From a virus: a stretch of 32,184 nt of DNA. The stretch spans positions 1 through 32,184 of IMG/VR virus record IMGVR_UViG_3300000116_000069; one strand, 5' to 3'. The stretch's first letter is position 1. Each line of letters starts with the position of its first letter. Position numbers and translations under genes: made by a program. The notes below the pieces were generated by a model. The model searched no databases, had not been told where the DNA came from, and saw only the letters and a list, made by a program, of their open reading frames with translations. Positions 19,982 to 28,418 of this stretch are shown here, in pieces.

Positions 19982-20614
19982 TTATTCCTTTAAAAGCGGG
20001 TTCTTGAAATAGCGCTCTAATGTTTTGTTAATGCGAGATTCCATCTCAAGTAGCTTTGTGTCTATGGCTTCGCTTTTGCGAACAAAGTCGCTCTCTATCT
20101 GGGTGCGTGCTGCAGCAAATCTTGTGCTACTTGCGTCAACCAAATTTGATATTCGAGTAGCATTATTAGCTATGATATTTCTAATAGTGTTCTCGGAATT
20201 TCTAATACTTAGTCTTAGCTCTTGGCTAACTTCTCTTACTCTTTTATCAGACACAGCAATTTCATCAAGGACGGTATGTAGATCCTCTCTTATCTCTGAT
20301 TTAATAGATCTGGCATCATCTAACGCTGTACCAGCTACATCTTTTAAAGCTCCTACTTCTATAGTAATAGCTTCTAATTGTGTTTTAACTATGCTTTCTA
20401 AACTGTTAATACGTTCATCAGTTACTGATATTTGTTCTTGTATTGAAGATAAATCTGGAGCCGTATAGTTTAGCATAATTTCTTTCATGTCCATATAATC
20501 TTTGTACACAATAAATACGCCATAACTACCGCTAATCAGCGTACTTAAAGCAACTATTATACCTAGGAGTTTTCCTCCTTTAAAAGTAATTCCTGCAAAA
20601 TGTAACTCACTCAT
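19982..20614 (-). CDS. Membrane-anchored coiled-coil protein
   Basis: 210 residues. Transmembrane helix near residues 16-36 (LLGIIVALSTLISGSYGVFIV), then about 160 residues of almost continuous heptad-like helix (for example ISVTDERINSLESIVKTQL). It would extend a long rod into the periplasm or cytoplasm. Comparable proteins sit in the same cassette in marine phages with no function assigned. Candidates are an ejection-related scaffold, spanin-like fusion protein, or superinfection barrier. Overlaps the secreted protein gene by eight bases. Confidence 0.6.
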   Translation of the reverse strand: MSELHFAGITFKGGKLLGIIVALSTLISGSYGVFIVYKDYMDMKEIMLNYTAPDLSSIQEQISVTDERINSLESIVKTQLEAITIEVGALKDVAGTALDDARSIKSEIREDLHTVLDEIAVSDKRVREVSQELRLSIRNSENTIRNIIANNATRISNLVDASSTRFAAARTQIESDFVRKSEAIDTKLLEMESRINKTLERYFKNPLLKE

Positions 20615-22178
20615 ATTGTGCCTCGATCATACGTTCCATTACCACTCCATCTATGAGACCTATGTATTGGCCTAATGGATCTGTAATATATAAGTCTGTG
20701 TAAATTTGTTTTTCTTCATACCAAGCAACAGCATCTTCAAAAGTTTGGTTCTGATAATTATCTATGTTGCTTCCTAAAGCATTTATAATAGCAAGAGTTG
20801 CAGTTTGATTAACGACATCAAAGTTATCTCCCTTTAAATTAGAAATAATTTTTTCTGCTTTTGCTTGCTTTCTTTCTTCAACAGATTTTAATACTTTCTT
20901 TTCTGCGGTTTCGGTTTGCTTGGGCTTTTCTTCTTCTTTGCTTTTAACGGTTTTGGGCTTGGGCTTTTCGGATATTTCTTCATCTTTAACAACCTCCTTA
21001 GTTTCAGGTTCAGGTTCAGGCTCTGGTTTAGCTTCTGCTATTTCAGGTTCTGGCTCTGGTTCTGGTTTAGCCTCAACAACTTTAGGCTCTGGTTCTGCCT
21101 CCGTAGAAGGCTCCTCAACAACTTTAACTTCTTCCGTGGTAGATGGTTCATTAATTTCTATTACTGTTTCTATAGGCTCTTCTATGACGGCTACAGATTC
21201 TACATTTACTGGTGTTGTTTCTATTTCTATTTCAACAGGAGTATCAACAGTAATATTATCAATTTCTGATACATAGGTATCAACTGTTTCCATAATTTCT
21301 ACTAGCGCTTCTGGTGCAGCTATTTCTGGAATTTGTATATCTACTTGAATAATCTCTGGTTCATAAGCATCAGGAACATTAATTGTTGTAACAACATCAA
21401 ACTGCTGCATCTCAATATCTAATTGTTCTTGTTGCTCAACAGGCAAAGATTGAAATTCTTCTTCACTCATAATACTATTGTATTCTATAAGAGGTTGAAC
21501 TACCTCCATCCACGTATTAGTAATTGTAGATATCTGATTGTAATTAATCGTGTAACTTACATTGTCTACGTAATACTGATTGTATCCACCTACAGAAATA
21601 AAGACACGATCTAAACCTCCTGCAAAATCATGTGTACCACTATAATAGGCTGGCGCTCCTGTATCTTCTAATGCAATCTGGTTTGTAACCCATTGCTCAA
21701 CACCGTTATTATATCCTTTAGTTTCAAAATATCCTGTCGTGTTGTTCTGTTTAAAATGAAAATCTAATCCCCAGGCAATCTGTCCGCCATCGTTTATTGT
21801 AAAAGGTAGGTCAATGTACTGTTGGAATGTAGTTAGTTGACTTCCGTTTGATAGCCCACACTTCCCGGTATCTTCTCCAAAAAACTCTGTGCAATCAACC
21901 ATTCCGCTTATGGGGCCAGCGCCTCCCCAGTCAATTTCTAGCGTTCCAGCCTTGTTAGCACCTACAACATCATTAGTAATATCTAATATATTACCCGTTG
22001 TAGCATGTTCTATTGTAGTTGTTACTTCTGTGTACGTATCTATATGACCTTCACCAAGATCTTCTGTTTCTACTGTTGTTTCTGTAGTACTGCCTTCATC
22101 TTGCATCTGTCCAAATGAATCAAAGGAGTAAAAGCAAGAACAGCAAACCACCAATACCAATACCAGTAAGTTCTTCAT
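20607..22178 (-). CDS. Secreted acidic Pro/Glu-repeat protein
   Basis: 523 residues. Signal peptide LLVLVLVVCCSCFYSFDSFG; then a beta-sandwich-like domain (about 80-235: FTINDGGQIAWGLDFHF ... RVFISVGGYNQYYVDNV); then a 200-residue acidic, Pro/Glu-rich stretch with PEPEPEPE repeats; then a short globular C-terminus ending PLGQYIGLIDGVVMERMIEAQ. The N-terminal domain looks like a carbohydrate-binding or LamG-type fold. The repeat could be an extended periplasmic spacer. I recognise the arrangement from marine phages but no function. Its signal peptide is coded over the 3' end of the upstream gene in another frame. Confidence 0.6.
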   Translation of the reverse strand: MKNLLVLVLVVCCSCFYSFDSFGQMQDEGSTTETTVETEDLGEGHIDTYTEVTTTIEHATTGNILDITNDVVGANKAGTLEIDWGGAGPISGMVDCTEFFGEDTGKCGLSNGSQLTTFQQYIDLPFTINDGGQIAWGLDFHFKQNNTTGYFETKGYNNGVEQWVTNQIALEDTGAPAYYSGTHDFAGGLDRVFISVGGYNQYYVDNVSYTINYNQISTITNTWMEVVQPLIEYNSIMSEEEFQSLPVEQQEQLDIEMQQFDVVTTINVPDAYEPEIIQVDIQIPEIAAPEALVEIMETVDTYVSEIDNITVDTPVEIEIETTPVNVESVAVIEEPIETVIEINEPSTTEEVKVVEEPSTEAEPEPKVVEAKPEPEPEPEIAEAKPEPEPEPETKEVVKDEEISEKPKPKTVKSKEEEKPKQTETAEKKVLKSVEERKQAKAEKIISNLKGDNFDVVNQTATLAIINALGSNIDNYQNQTFEDAVAWYEEKQIYTDLYITDPLGQYIGLIDGVVMERMIEAQYE

Positions 22179-22662
22179 CTGAAATTTCCTCTACAGGTTT
22201 AACATATCCTGGTATTTCTTCTGGGTGGTTATCCCAATATTCTTTTGCAGCAATACCAATTACCGCTTTCTCTCCTGTGTTAGCAGGGCAGTAACTTCCA
22301 GCTCTATACATCGCCATAAACACATCTCTACTGCTATGACACAAAAGGCTAACACTTGCGACCTTTAAACCTAGTGAAAACAATAGTTTAACTGATTTTC
22401 TTACAGAACATGCTTCATCAATTTTTACACCACCAGCAGCTAAACCAAAGAGACTTGTGGATATTCCACCAGCACCATAACTCACCATACAAGAATCAGA
22501 TTGATTGACCATAATGTTTGGGCCAGAACTTGCCATAGCAGGGGCTTTATCTACTGTTACAGTTGAGGCAACGGTAGACGAAGTATTACTTTGCGCCCAA
22601 GCATTTACACATAAAAAAACCGCCATGACAGCGGTTAGCAAAAAGTATGATAGTTGTTTCAT
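22120..22662 (-). CDS. Secreted Cys-containing protein with C-terminal membrane segment
   Basis: 180 residues. N-terminal signal peptide LLTAVMAVFLCVNAWAQ (likely cleavage after AWA), Ser/Thr-rich spacer, then CMVSYGAGGISTSLFGLAAGG, and a Cys/helical domain with EACSVRKSVKLLFSLGLKVASVSLLC and YCPANTGEKA. It ends in a hydrophobic GGLLFLLLLL tail that can be a membrane anchor. Five cysteines suggest disulphides in the periplasm. Similar proteins accompany the acidic secreted gene in marine phages; role unknown. ATG overlaps the upstream stop (ATGA). Confidence 0.6.
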   Translation of the reverse strand: MKQLSYFLLTAVMAVFLCVNAWAQSNTSSTVASTVTVDKAPAMASSGPNIMVNQSDSCMVSYGAGGISTSLFGLAAGGVKIDEACSVRKSVKLLFSLGLKVASVSLLCHSSRDVFMAMYRAGSYCPANTGEKAVIGIAAKEYWDNHPEEIPGYVKPVEEISDEELTGIGIGGLLFLLLLL

Positions 22663-23312
22663 CGTCTGTATGCTTTAACTCCGCTATCGTCTGTCCATCT
22701 GTTGACACGGGCCACAACATCTACAACTTGTTCGTCATCTACAGTTTTATAAGTGTCATTGTGCAATGCAATAAACGCATCTAGGTCTGAAGCTCCATCT
22801 AAGGCGCTTTGAATGTCATTACAATCTTTGCGAATTGCCGCCATGTAAGTAACTACGGCTGAAGGTATAGCTGTATCAGCAGTAACTTTACGTTGTATTA
22901 ACCAGTCAAAACCTTGTAAATACCCATTAGCTTGTGTAGTTGCTTTGTTTTTAGCATTAGATTTTAATCCTAATGTAACAACTTGCACACCATCATCATC
23001 TAAAAGAGGATCACCATCTTCATCTACTTCATTAGTATCAGTAAGTTTTCTGTCAGCGGCTTTAACTCCAATAGTTCTAACAACACTATTCTTATCACTT
23101 GCTATAGCAAATGCTTCATCTACTTCTATGTAATAAGCACTATTAAGAGATGTACCACTTGTTGTAACTGGTACTATACCTACTGCTTTTAATTCACTTG
23201 TACTCCATTGAAACATCTGTCTTGGGTATGTTGTGCCACTAATGACCATAGTCTTTGGATGTTGAATCAACTCCTCTATGGTATCTTCTGCATCATTTAG
23301 TTTAGCCCACAT
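22659..23312 (-). CDS. Tail-fibre-associated / chaperone-like protein
   Basis: 217 residues. It begins MWAKLNDAEDTIEELIQHPKT, a form shared by several fibre-assembly proteins, followed by ISGTTYPRQMFQWSTSELKAVGIVPV and a helical C-terminal half (IPSAVVTYMAAIRKDCNDIQSAL). It follows the fibre genes directly and has a good AAGGAG RBS. Fibre trimerisation chaperone is the likely role; it could alternatively be a distal fibre subunit. No catalytic motif. Confidence 0.5.
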   Translation of the reverse strand: MWAKLNDAEDTIEELIQHPKTMVISGTTYPRQMFQWSTSELKAVGIVPVTTSGTSLNSAYYIEVDEAFAIASDKNSVVRTIGVKAADRKLTDTNEVDEDGDPLLDDDGVQVVTLGLKSNAKNKATTQANGYLQGFDWLIQRKVTADTAIPSAVVTYMAAIRKDCNDIQSALDGASDLDAFIALHNDTYKTVDDEQVVDVVARVNRWTDDSGVKAYRR

Positions 23313-23334
23313 GTTGTTCTCCTTTATTAATTAA

Positions 23335-25848
23335 TCACCTAGCTGTAGCAAAAGCAAACGGGTTTTCAGCTATTGCTAAGTACACATAAGGGTTTTGAGC
23401 TGCCTCTCCCAAAACTTGATTATCTGTGCGTATCTTAAAACCATTAGCTAACAGGTCTGCAAAATCTGTTGCATTTGTACGAGAAGCATTAGACCTATCT
23501 GCATCTAATGATTCTGGTTGTGGATTAAATCCATTTCTTTTATTGTCAATTAGTTGCCAATGACCTGATCCTGTGGCTTTCACTAGCAAAAATGCTGGTC
23601 TGAATCCAGTATAGACGAAGGCATTATCTGAAGCTTCAGTATTAGAATTGTATGATCCTGCTTTAATATAACCTTCTATATTAGCAAAACAATAAGCTAC
23701 ATAATTTTTAGTATTTTGATTTAGTGCATCACCAGTTCCTACTGTAAAAACTGAACTTGTTGGACTTGTACTATTCCAATATGCACTACTTGTTACTTGA
23801 GCAGCATTAGTATCTAATGCAAGATGAATTGTATTACCAAGAGATGAAGAATATACTGCCCACGAATCAACTGAACTTCTATTCTTTATCATAATCATGT
23901 CTGGTGTTGTTGATAATCCATGTCCTATTGTATCTCCTGCTGTTCCAGAACCTGTATAAGTAACTATAGAAAAACCACCAGAAGGGTCAGCTTGTGTTAC
24001 ACTAGCTATATCTCCATTACCATTACTAGCTGTAGTCCCACCATTGGCTCTCCAATTCCAAGCTACATAAGTATCAGAACTATTATTATAAACAGCATCA
24101 GAACCTACAGTAAAACCATCAGTTCCAAAAGCTGTTAAACCATTTGAATCTGTTGTTTGTGCTACTTGTGTATTAGACTCTATAGCTTTAGTAACTCCTC
24201 TTGTTGAGTCTGTAAGTTTATGGTCATTAGCACCACCTCTTTCTTTAATCCATGTCCAATCTGGTTTAAACCCTACTCCTGTTAATGCATTAGAAGAGCC
24301 TGTTCCTGTGTATAGTTTAGTATTAAACAATTTTTGTGGATAATTGTCGTCAGTTTCGGCAGGTGAAATTGCATCTGCTGTTGGAAGGTTGGCGGAATTT
24401 AATGCTAATACTCCAGAAGGAGGAGAATAATAAAAATCTCCATATCCATTTTCGTCAGCATTTCCTTGTGCTGTTTTTTCACCAGCAAAAGAACTGTCTT
24501 GTCCAAAATTAAATATACCTATTTCTTGATTTGATGCACCACCCATTCCTACAAATGGAAACCATTCTTTTGCCTGTTGAGCAGTAGTTAAAGATATATC
24601 ACCTTGCCAACTACCATTTTTACTAAAATTAATTGTTCCATTATCAGCATCAAACTCAACTCCAACAATATCACCTTCTGCCCACCCAGTTCCATAGGAT
24701 GCAGTAGAATCAGCTTCAACAGATTTCCCACCATTATAAGAAGCATAAGTAATACCCGTACTTCTACCACCTCTATCACTTCCATCTATATCAACTGATG
24801 CAATATTAACACCAACATTATGAGTTTCATTACCACCAGGATTATGAAATGCAACTGAAAGATGTTCCCAATACCACTTACCAGTCTTGGGTATTGCTAT
24901 GTTACACATAACACCTCTATTATTGGTACTTGTTGAATGTTTTAAATTACCTTCGGAAAATGTCATATCTTCATGTGGAAATAAAGGATTTAATGTAGGA
25001 AAATTGCCAGAACTAGAACTTCCAAAGGTAGGACTATCTAACATTTGATCGTGTGCAGAAAGATTAGAGCTAGTCCAATCGTTTCCTTCTCCACTTGTAT
25101 CATCACCTAAAGCACTAGAATCTTGAAACATTAATAAATGTCCTGCACTTCCCCAAGTAATACCACTACTTAAATCTTTAGGAATCCAAACTCCATTTTT
25201 TTCTTCTGCAAAAACAGTAGGAGCTAATGTGCTTCCGTCAACATACGCCCATTGTGCAAGGTAACTTTGAATAGGATAACCATAATTATAATAATCTCCT
25301 ATTGTCCAAGCACCTGCTACAATACCTGCCATAGAAGAATATGAACTTCTATTATCTACATTGTAAGATGCTTCTGTGCCATTTACAAATATTTTTAATT
25401 TTTCACTAGCTGTTCCATTATCAAGGTCTGCTTGTATATGGATATTGTACCATGCAGCAGTATCACGAAATAAATTATTAGTAGATAAAATATATGTACC
25501 ACTATTTGTATTAGTTATAGCAAAAGCATCTCCTGCTCCATAAGAACCAGTAGCACCAAATTGAAATTCATGTAAAACAGAACCGCTTGTACTACTTCTA
25601 GGAGTAAATACTGTTAATGGTCTTGCACTTGAAACTGGATTGTTTCCTTCTATTGCTGATCTTTTAATCCAAAAGTTTAAAGTAAAATGCACATTAGAAT
25701 CAACTGTACTAAATGTTTGTGTTAATCTAGCATTACTTGATGACGTACTACTAGGAGCAACCATTCTAACTGAATTAGCTATTTGATGCTCATAGAAATC
25801 AGTTGCACCTGCTGTAGGTATAGCATTGCTATTTTGTAATAAACTCAT
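23335..25848 (-). CDS. Tail fibre / receptor-binding protein with LamG- and SPRY-like domains
   Basis: 837 residues. Residues about 40-220 form a concanavalin/LamG-type sandwich (FTLNFWIKRSA, WYNIHIQADLDN, AQWAYVDGS). Around 300-440 is a SPRY-like region (GKWYWEHLSVAFHN, DIVGVEFDADNGTINFSKNG). The last 300 residues carry DUF7483-like repeats with GFKPDWTWIKERGG, SIVTYTGSGTAGDTIGHGL and FLLVKATGSGHW. Such proteins in marine podoviruses and cyanophages bind host surface glycans. Follows the T7-type fibre gene by one base, so it probably attaches to that fibre. Confidence 0.72.
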   Translation of the reverse strand: MSLLQNSNAIPTAGATDFYEHQIANSVRMVAPSSTSSSNARLTQTFSTVDSNVHFTLNFWIKRSAIEGNNPVSSARPLTVFTPRSSTSGSVLHEFQFGATGSYGAGDAFAITNTNSGTYILSTNNLFRDTAAWYNIHIQADLDNGTASEKLKIFVNGTEASYNVDNRSSYSSMAGIVAGAWTIGDYYNYGYPIQSYLAQWAYVDGSTLAPTVFAEEKNGVWIPKDLSSGITWGSAGHLLMFQDSSALGDDTSGEGNDWTSSNLSAHDQMLDSPTFGSSSSGNFPTLNPLFPHEDMTFSEGNLKHSTSTNNRGVMCNIAIPKTGKWYWEHLSVAFHNPGGNETHNVGVNIASVDIDGSDRGGRSTGITYASYNGGKSVEADSTASYGTGWAEGDIVGVEFDADNGTINFSKNGSWQGDISLTTAQQAKEWFPFVGMGGASNQEIGIFNFGQDSSFAGEKTAQGNADENGYGDFYYSPPSGVLALNSANLPTADAISPAETDDNYPQKLFNTKLYTGTGSSNALTGVGFKPDWTWIKERGGANDHKLTDSTRGVTKAIESNTQVAQTTDSNGLTAFGTDGFTVGSDAVYNNSSDTYVAWNWRANGGTTASNGNGDIASVTQADPSGGFSIVTYTGSGTAGDTIGHGLSTTPDMIMIKNRSSVDSWAVYSSSLGNTIHLALDTNAAQVTSSAYWNSTSPTSSVFTVGTGDALNQNTKNYVAYCFANIEGYIKAGSYNSNTEASDNAFVYTGFRPAFLLVKATGSGHWQLIDNKRNGFNPQPESLDADRSNASRTNATDFADLLANGFKIRTDNQVLGEAAQNPYVYLAIAENPFAFATAR

Positions 25849-28403
25849 TACGCATACACCACACTATTTGTTAAATAAGCATTTGTTCCATCTGAGAGAT
25901 AACTAACTAGATACGTTCCTGCCGTAGTTAAAGTTGCCGCTGTAGTAGCAGAACCTTTAGTGTTTGCATGTAAACTTAGTGTATGACCACCACTATTGAT
26001 TAACAATATGTATCCAGATTGACCATCTGCATGATTAGTAAAAGTTATAGCTAAATTTCCAGCAGGAGTGCATTTAAAATTATTGTTAGCGTTCATGTCA
26101 AACGAGCCGTCATTATCTGCCGTCAAAGCATTACGTTGTGGCGCAGTATAAATGTTTGTTTCATCTGTTTTAGGAACTGCCGCTTCTAGTGTTACTGCTC
26201 CAGAAGATACGGCAAAGTCTGCACTAGCAAATGATGCTATACCTTTTGCGCTAGTACTTGCATCGGCTACTGCTACGGTAGCTGTTCCACTTGAATAACC
26301 AACACTTACTGGAGATGTACCTGCTACTATTACAGCACCTTTTGTACTTGCAGCACTATCGGCTATACTTACTGTAGCTGTTCCAGAACTATATCCAATA
26401 CTAGCTGGTGCATTACCTGCTACAATAACTGCGCCTTTTGCACTTGCAGTTCCATCATCAGCATTAATAGTTACGGTGTCTGTTGCTCCTACAACTGTCG
26501 TTATAGAATTTCCACCAGCAATATCGACTGTATTACCGTCAGCAACAGTTTGATTGCTTCCGCTATCTGCTGTTAAAGTAAAGTTATTAAATGTGCCATC
26601 GCCATCAGCGCCATCAGCTCCATCAGCGCCACTATAATTAAAATGTACGCCTATGCCATCGTTGTTTGTAAATGATCCGTTACTTACAACATGCGTTACA
26701 GGAACTTTAGTATAACCACTTGCATCTGTAACAGCGCCAGACACTTTAAACAAAGCATACGTTGCTGGTGTACCTTCCTTAGTTATAGTAACAATACCTC
26801 TTGAATTAGCATTGCTAATATCATCCCACGATTGCACAAATCCAGATATATCAGCAGAAGCATCATCAGCATCGTCTACATATAAAATAGATACACTTGA
26901 TACAGTTCCGTGATTAAATGCTATTTTACCGCCTCCGGGGTCTGCGTCAGATGTACTACTATTCCATGTCATAGCTAATTGTGAGTTTGTTCCTAAAGCC
27001 CCAGTTGCCCCGGTAGCACCTGTTGGTAATCCAAAAGTAAAGTTAAAGTTAGCAGCACTTGAACTACCTGCATTTGCTACAGCAGCTGTTGCACTACCAC
27101 CAGCAGAAACAGTATTGGCTGTTACAGAATTTACAGCTATAGTTGCTGCATCTCCTGCATTACCACTTTGTGAAAAGTGAACAGACAATTCATCGGCTGC
27201 ACTAAATGTATTATTAGAAGCTAAATGCACAACAGTTAATTCATTAAAACCTGATTCATCGGATGCCGCAGCCGTAACTTTAAATCTGGCATACGTTGTT
27301 TCATCGTTAATATCTACAATATGTAGAAATCCTTTAATAGTTGATGTTGAACTACCCCATGTTGCTGTATCAGCTTGTGTTGTTACACCATGACTGTCTG
27401 CATCATCTATACATATTTTTGTTACATTAGCATATGTTGCATTATTAAATGATAACTCACCTGCTCCGGGATCGGCCTTAGAAGTTCCTGTATCAAACTT
27501 ATAAAAGTAACCCGGTATTGAGCCATCTTCACCAGACGCTACAAAACTTATAAACACTTTATCGTTATTAGCTAATGTGCCTGCACCATCTATATATGTT
27601 AACGCTATTTTAGAATAACCTGACGCATCCGTAACAGCGCCCGACACTTTAAATACATGCCAAGTATCTAGGGTATTAGATTTACTTACACGAATGCGAC
27701 CACGATTTGTGTCATTCCCAGAAACATCGTCAAACGATTGCACCCAGGCAGATACGTCTGTGCCAGCTGCATCTAAGTCATCTATATACGCAATAGTTGC
27801 ACTACCAATAGTGGAGTTATTAAACCTTACAACACCTGAACCTGGGTCGCTATCGGTTGTTGTTGTGCTGTACGTAAACTGTGCGCTATCGCCACCTTTA
27901 GGTAAAAAGTCTGCAACTGTTGTTAAATTACCATCGCTGTCAAAACCAAGTGTTTTACTTGCTCTCGTTGCAGCACTATCGGTAAATTCAGCAGAAGTGA
28001 TAGTATTTGTTTGTGATACTTTAAATGAACGGTCTACTTCTTCTTGTATCTCAATCATTTGGTGCGTTACTTTATCTAAGCTATCCTCAAAACTACCAGA
28101 CAAGAAAGGATCATTTTCCACTAAATCAAGACTTTGTGTTAATGCTGTATCTCTTATTAACACGACAGTCTCTGTAGCAGCTGGTACACTTCCTGATTCA
28201 AACACAACATTACCGCCTGATGCGTTACCTATGTTTGTAAGAGTGTAGTGGGTCGTAAGTGTCTTTAATGTCTCTGTGCCTGCAGCACTACGTATAAATA
28301 CTTTAATTTCAGAACTCGCAAAAATCTTAAATCCATAGGCGAAAGTTGTAGTACTTGCGTCTCCTGAATAACTATTTTTGGTGGTTAACGATGATACAGT
28401 CAT
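25848..28403 (-). CDS. Tail fibre protein with T7 gp17-like N-terminus and repeated beta domains
   Basis: 851 residues. The N-terminal 150 residues (FAYGFKIFASSEIKVFIR, VLIRDTALTQSLDLVENDPF, KVTHQMIEIQEEVDRSFKV) match the virion-anchoring domain of T7 gp17-type fibres. Then come three related beta domains of about 120 residues, each opening with D-x-D-P-G-x-G-x-x-x-F-N and carrying FxVSGAVTDASGY or a variant; a collagen-like GADGADGADGDG; and a 32-residue repeat with KGAVIVAG. The C-terminal region is beta-rich, ending LVSYLSDGTNAYLTNS. One-base overlap with the LamG fibre. Anchors to the tail, with the repeats forming a shaft. Confidence 0.78.
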   Translation of the reverse strand: MTVSSLTTKNSYSGDASTTTFAYGFKIFASSEIKVFIRSAAGTETLKTLTTHYTLTNIGNASGGNVVFESGSVPAATETVVLIRDTALTQSLDLVENDPFLSGSFEDSLDKVTHQMIEIQEEVDRSFKVSQTNTITSAEFTDSAATRASKTLGFDSDGNLTTVADFLPKGGDSAQFTYSTTTTDSDPGSGVVRFNNSTIGSATIAYIDDLDAAGTDVSAWVQSFDDVSGNDTNRGRIRVSKSNTLDTWHVFKVSGAVTDASGYSKIALTYIDGAGTLANNDKVFISFVASGEDGSIPGYFYKFDTGTSKADPGAGELSFNNATYANVTKICIDDADSHGVTTQADTATWGSSTSTIKGFLHIVDINDETTYARFKVTAAASDESGFNELTVVHLASNNTFSAADELSVHFSQSGNAGDAATIAVNSVTANTVSAGGSATAAVANAGSSSAANFNFTFGLPTGATGATGALGTNSQLAMTWNSSTSDADPGGGKIAFNHGTVSSVSILYVDDADDASADISGFVQSWDDISNANSRGIVTITKEGTPATYALFKVSGAVTDASGYTKVPVTHVVSNGSFTNNDGIGVHFNYSGADGADGADGDGTFNNFTLTADSGSNQTVADGNTVDIAGGNSITTVVGATDTVTINADDGTASAKGAVIVAGNAPASIGYSSGTATVSIADSAASTKGAVIVAGTSPVSVGYSSGTATVAVADASTSAKGIASFASADFAVSSGAVTLEAAVPKTDETNIYTAPQRNALTADNDGSFDMNANNNFKCTPAGNLAITFTNHADGQSGYILLINSGGHTLSLHANTKGSATTAATLTTAGTYLVSYLSDGTNAYLTNSVVYA
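26247..26438 (-). repeat. Tandem 96-bp repeat in the fibre gene
   Basis: Two in-frame copies of 32 codons each starting KGAVIVAG and containing GYSSGTATV, with a diverged third start (AKGIASFASADF) after them. Copy number can change by recombination and alter fibre length. Confidence 0.75.
26610..27896 (-). repeat. Three degenerate copies of a ~120-residue fibre domain
   Basis: Approximate spans 27541-27896, 27175-27540 and 26610-26985, separated in one place by a short GATGATGA collagen-like linker. Shared elements are D-P-G-x-G-x-x-x-F-N and A-x-F-K-V-(S/T)-(G/A)-A-(V/A)-(T/S)-D-(A/E)-S-G-(Y/F). Boundaries are by eye. Confidence 0.6.
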
Positions 28404-28418
28404 TGTCTTTCCTTATTG

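Noticed and set aside
20916-21276. Plus-strand ORFs of about 118 codons rich in Phe/Tyr or Gly/Ser
   Set aside because: They mirror the PEPEPE-coding repeats on the minus strand and show only the complement of repeated GAA/CCT codons.
27694-28248. 184-codon plus-strand ORF opposite the tail fibre gene
   Set aside because: No RBS or motif, and the minus-strand fibre domain is well supported across the whole stretch.
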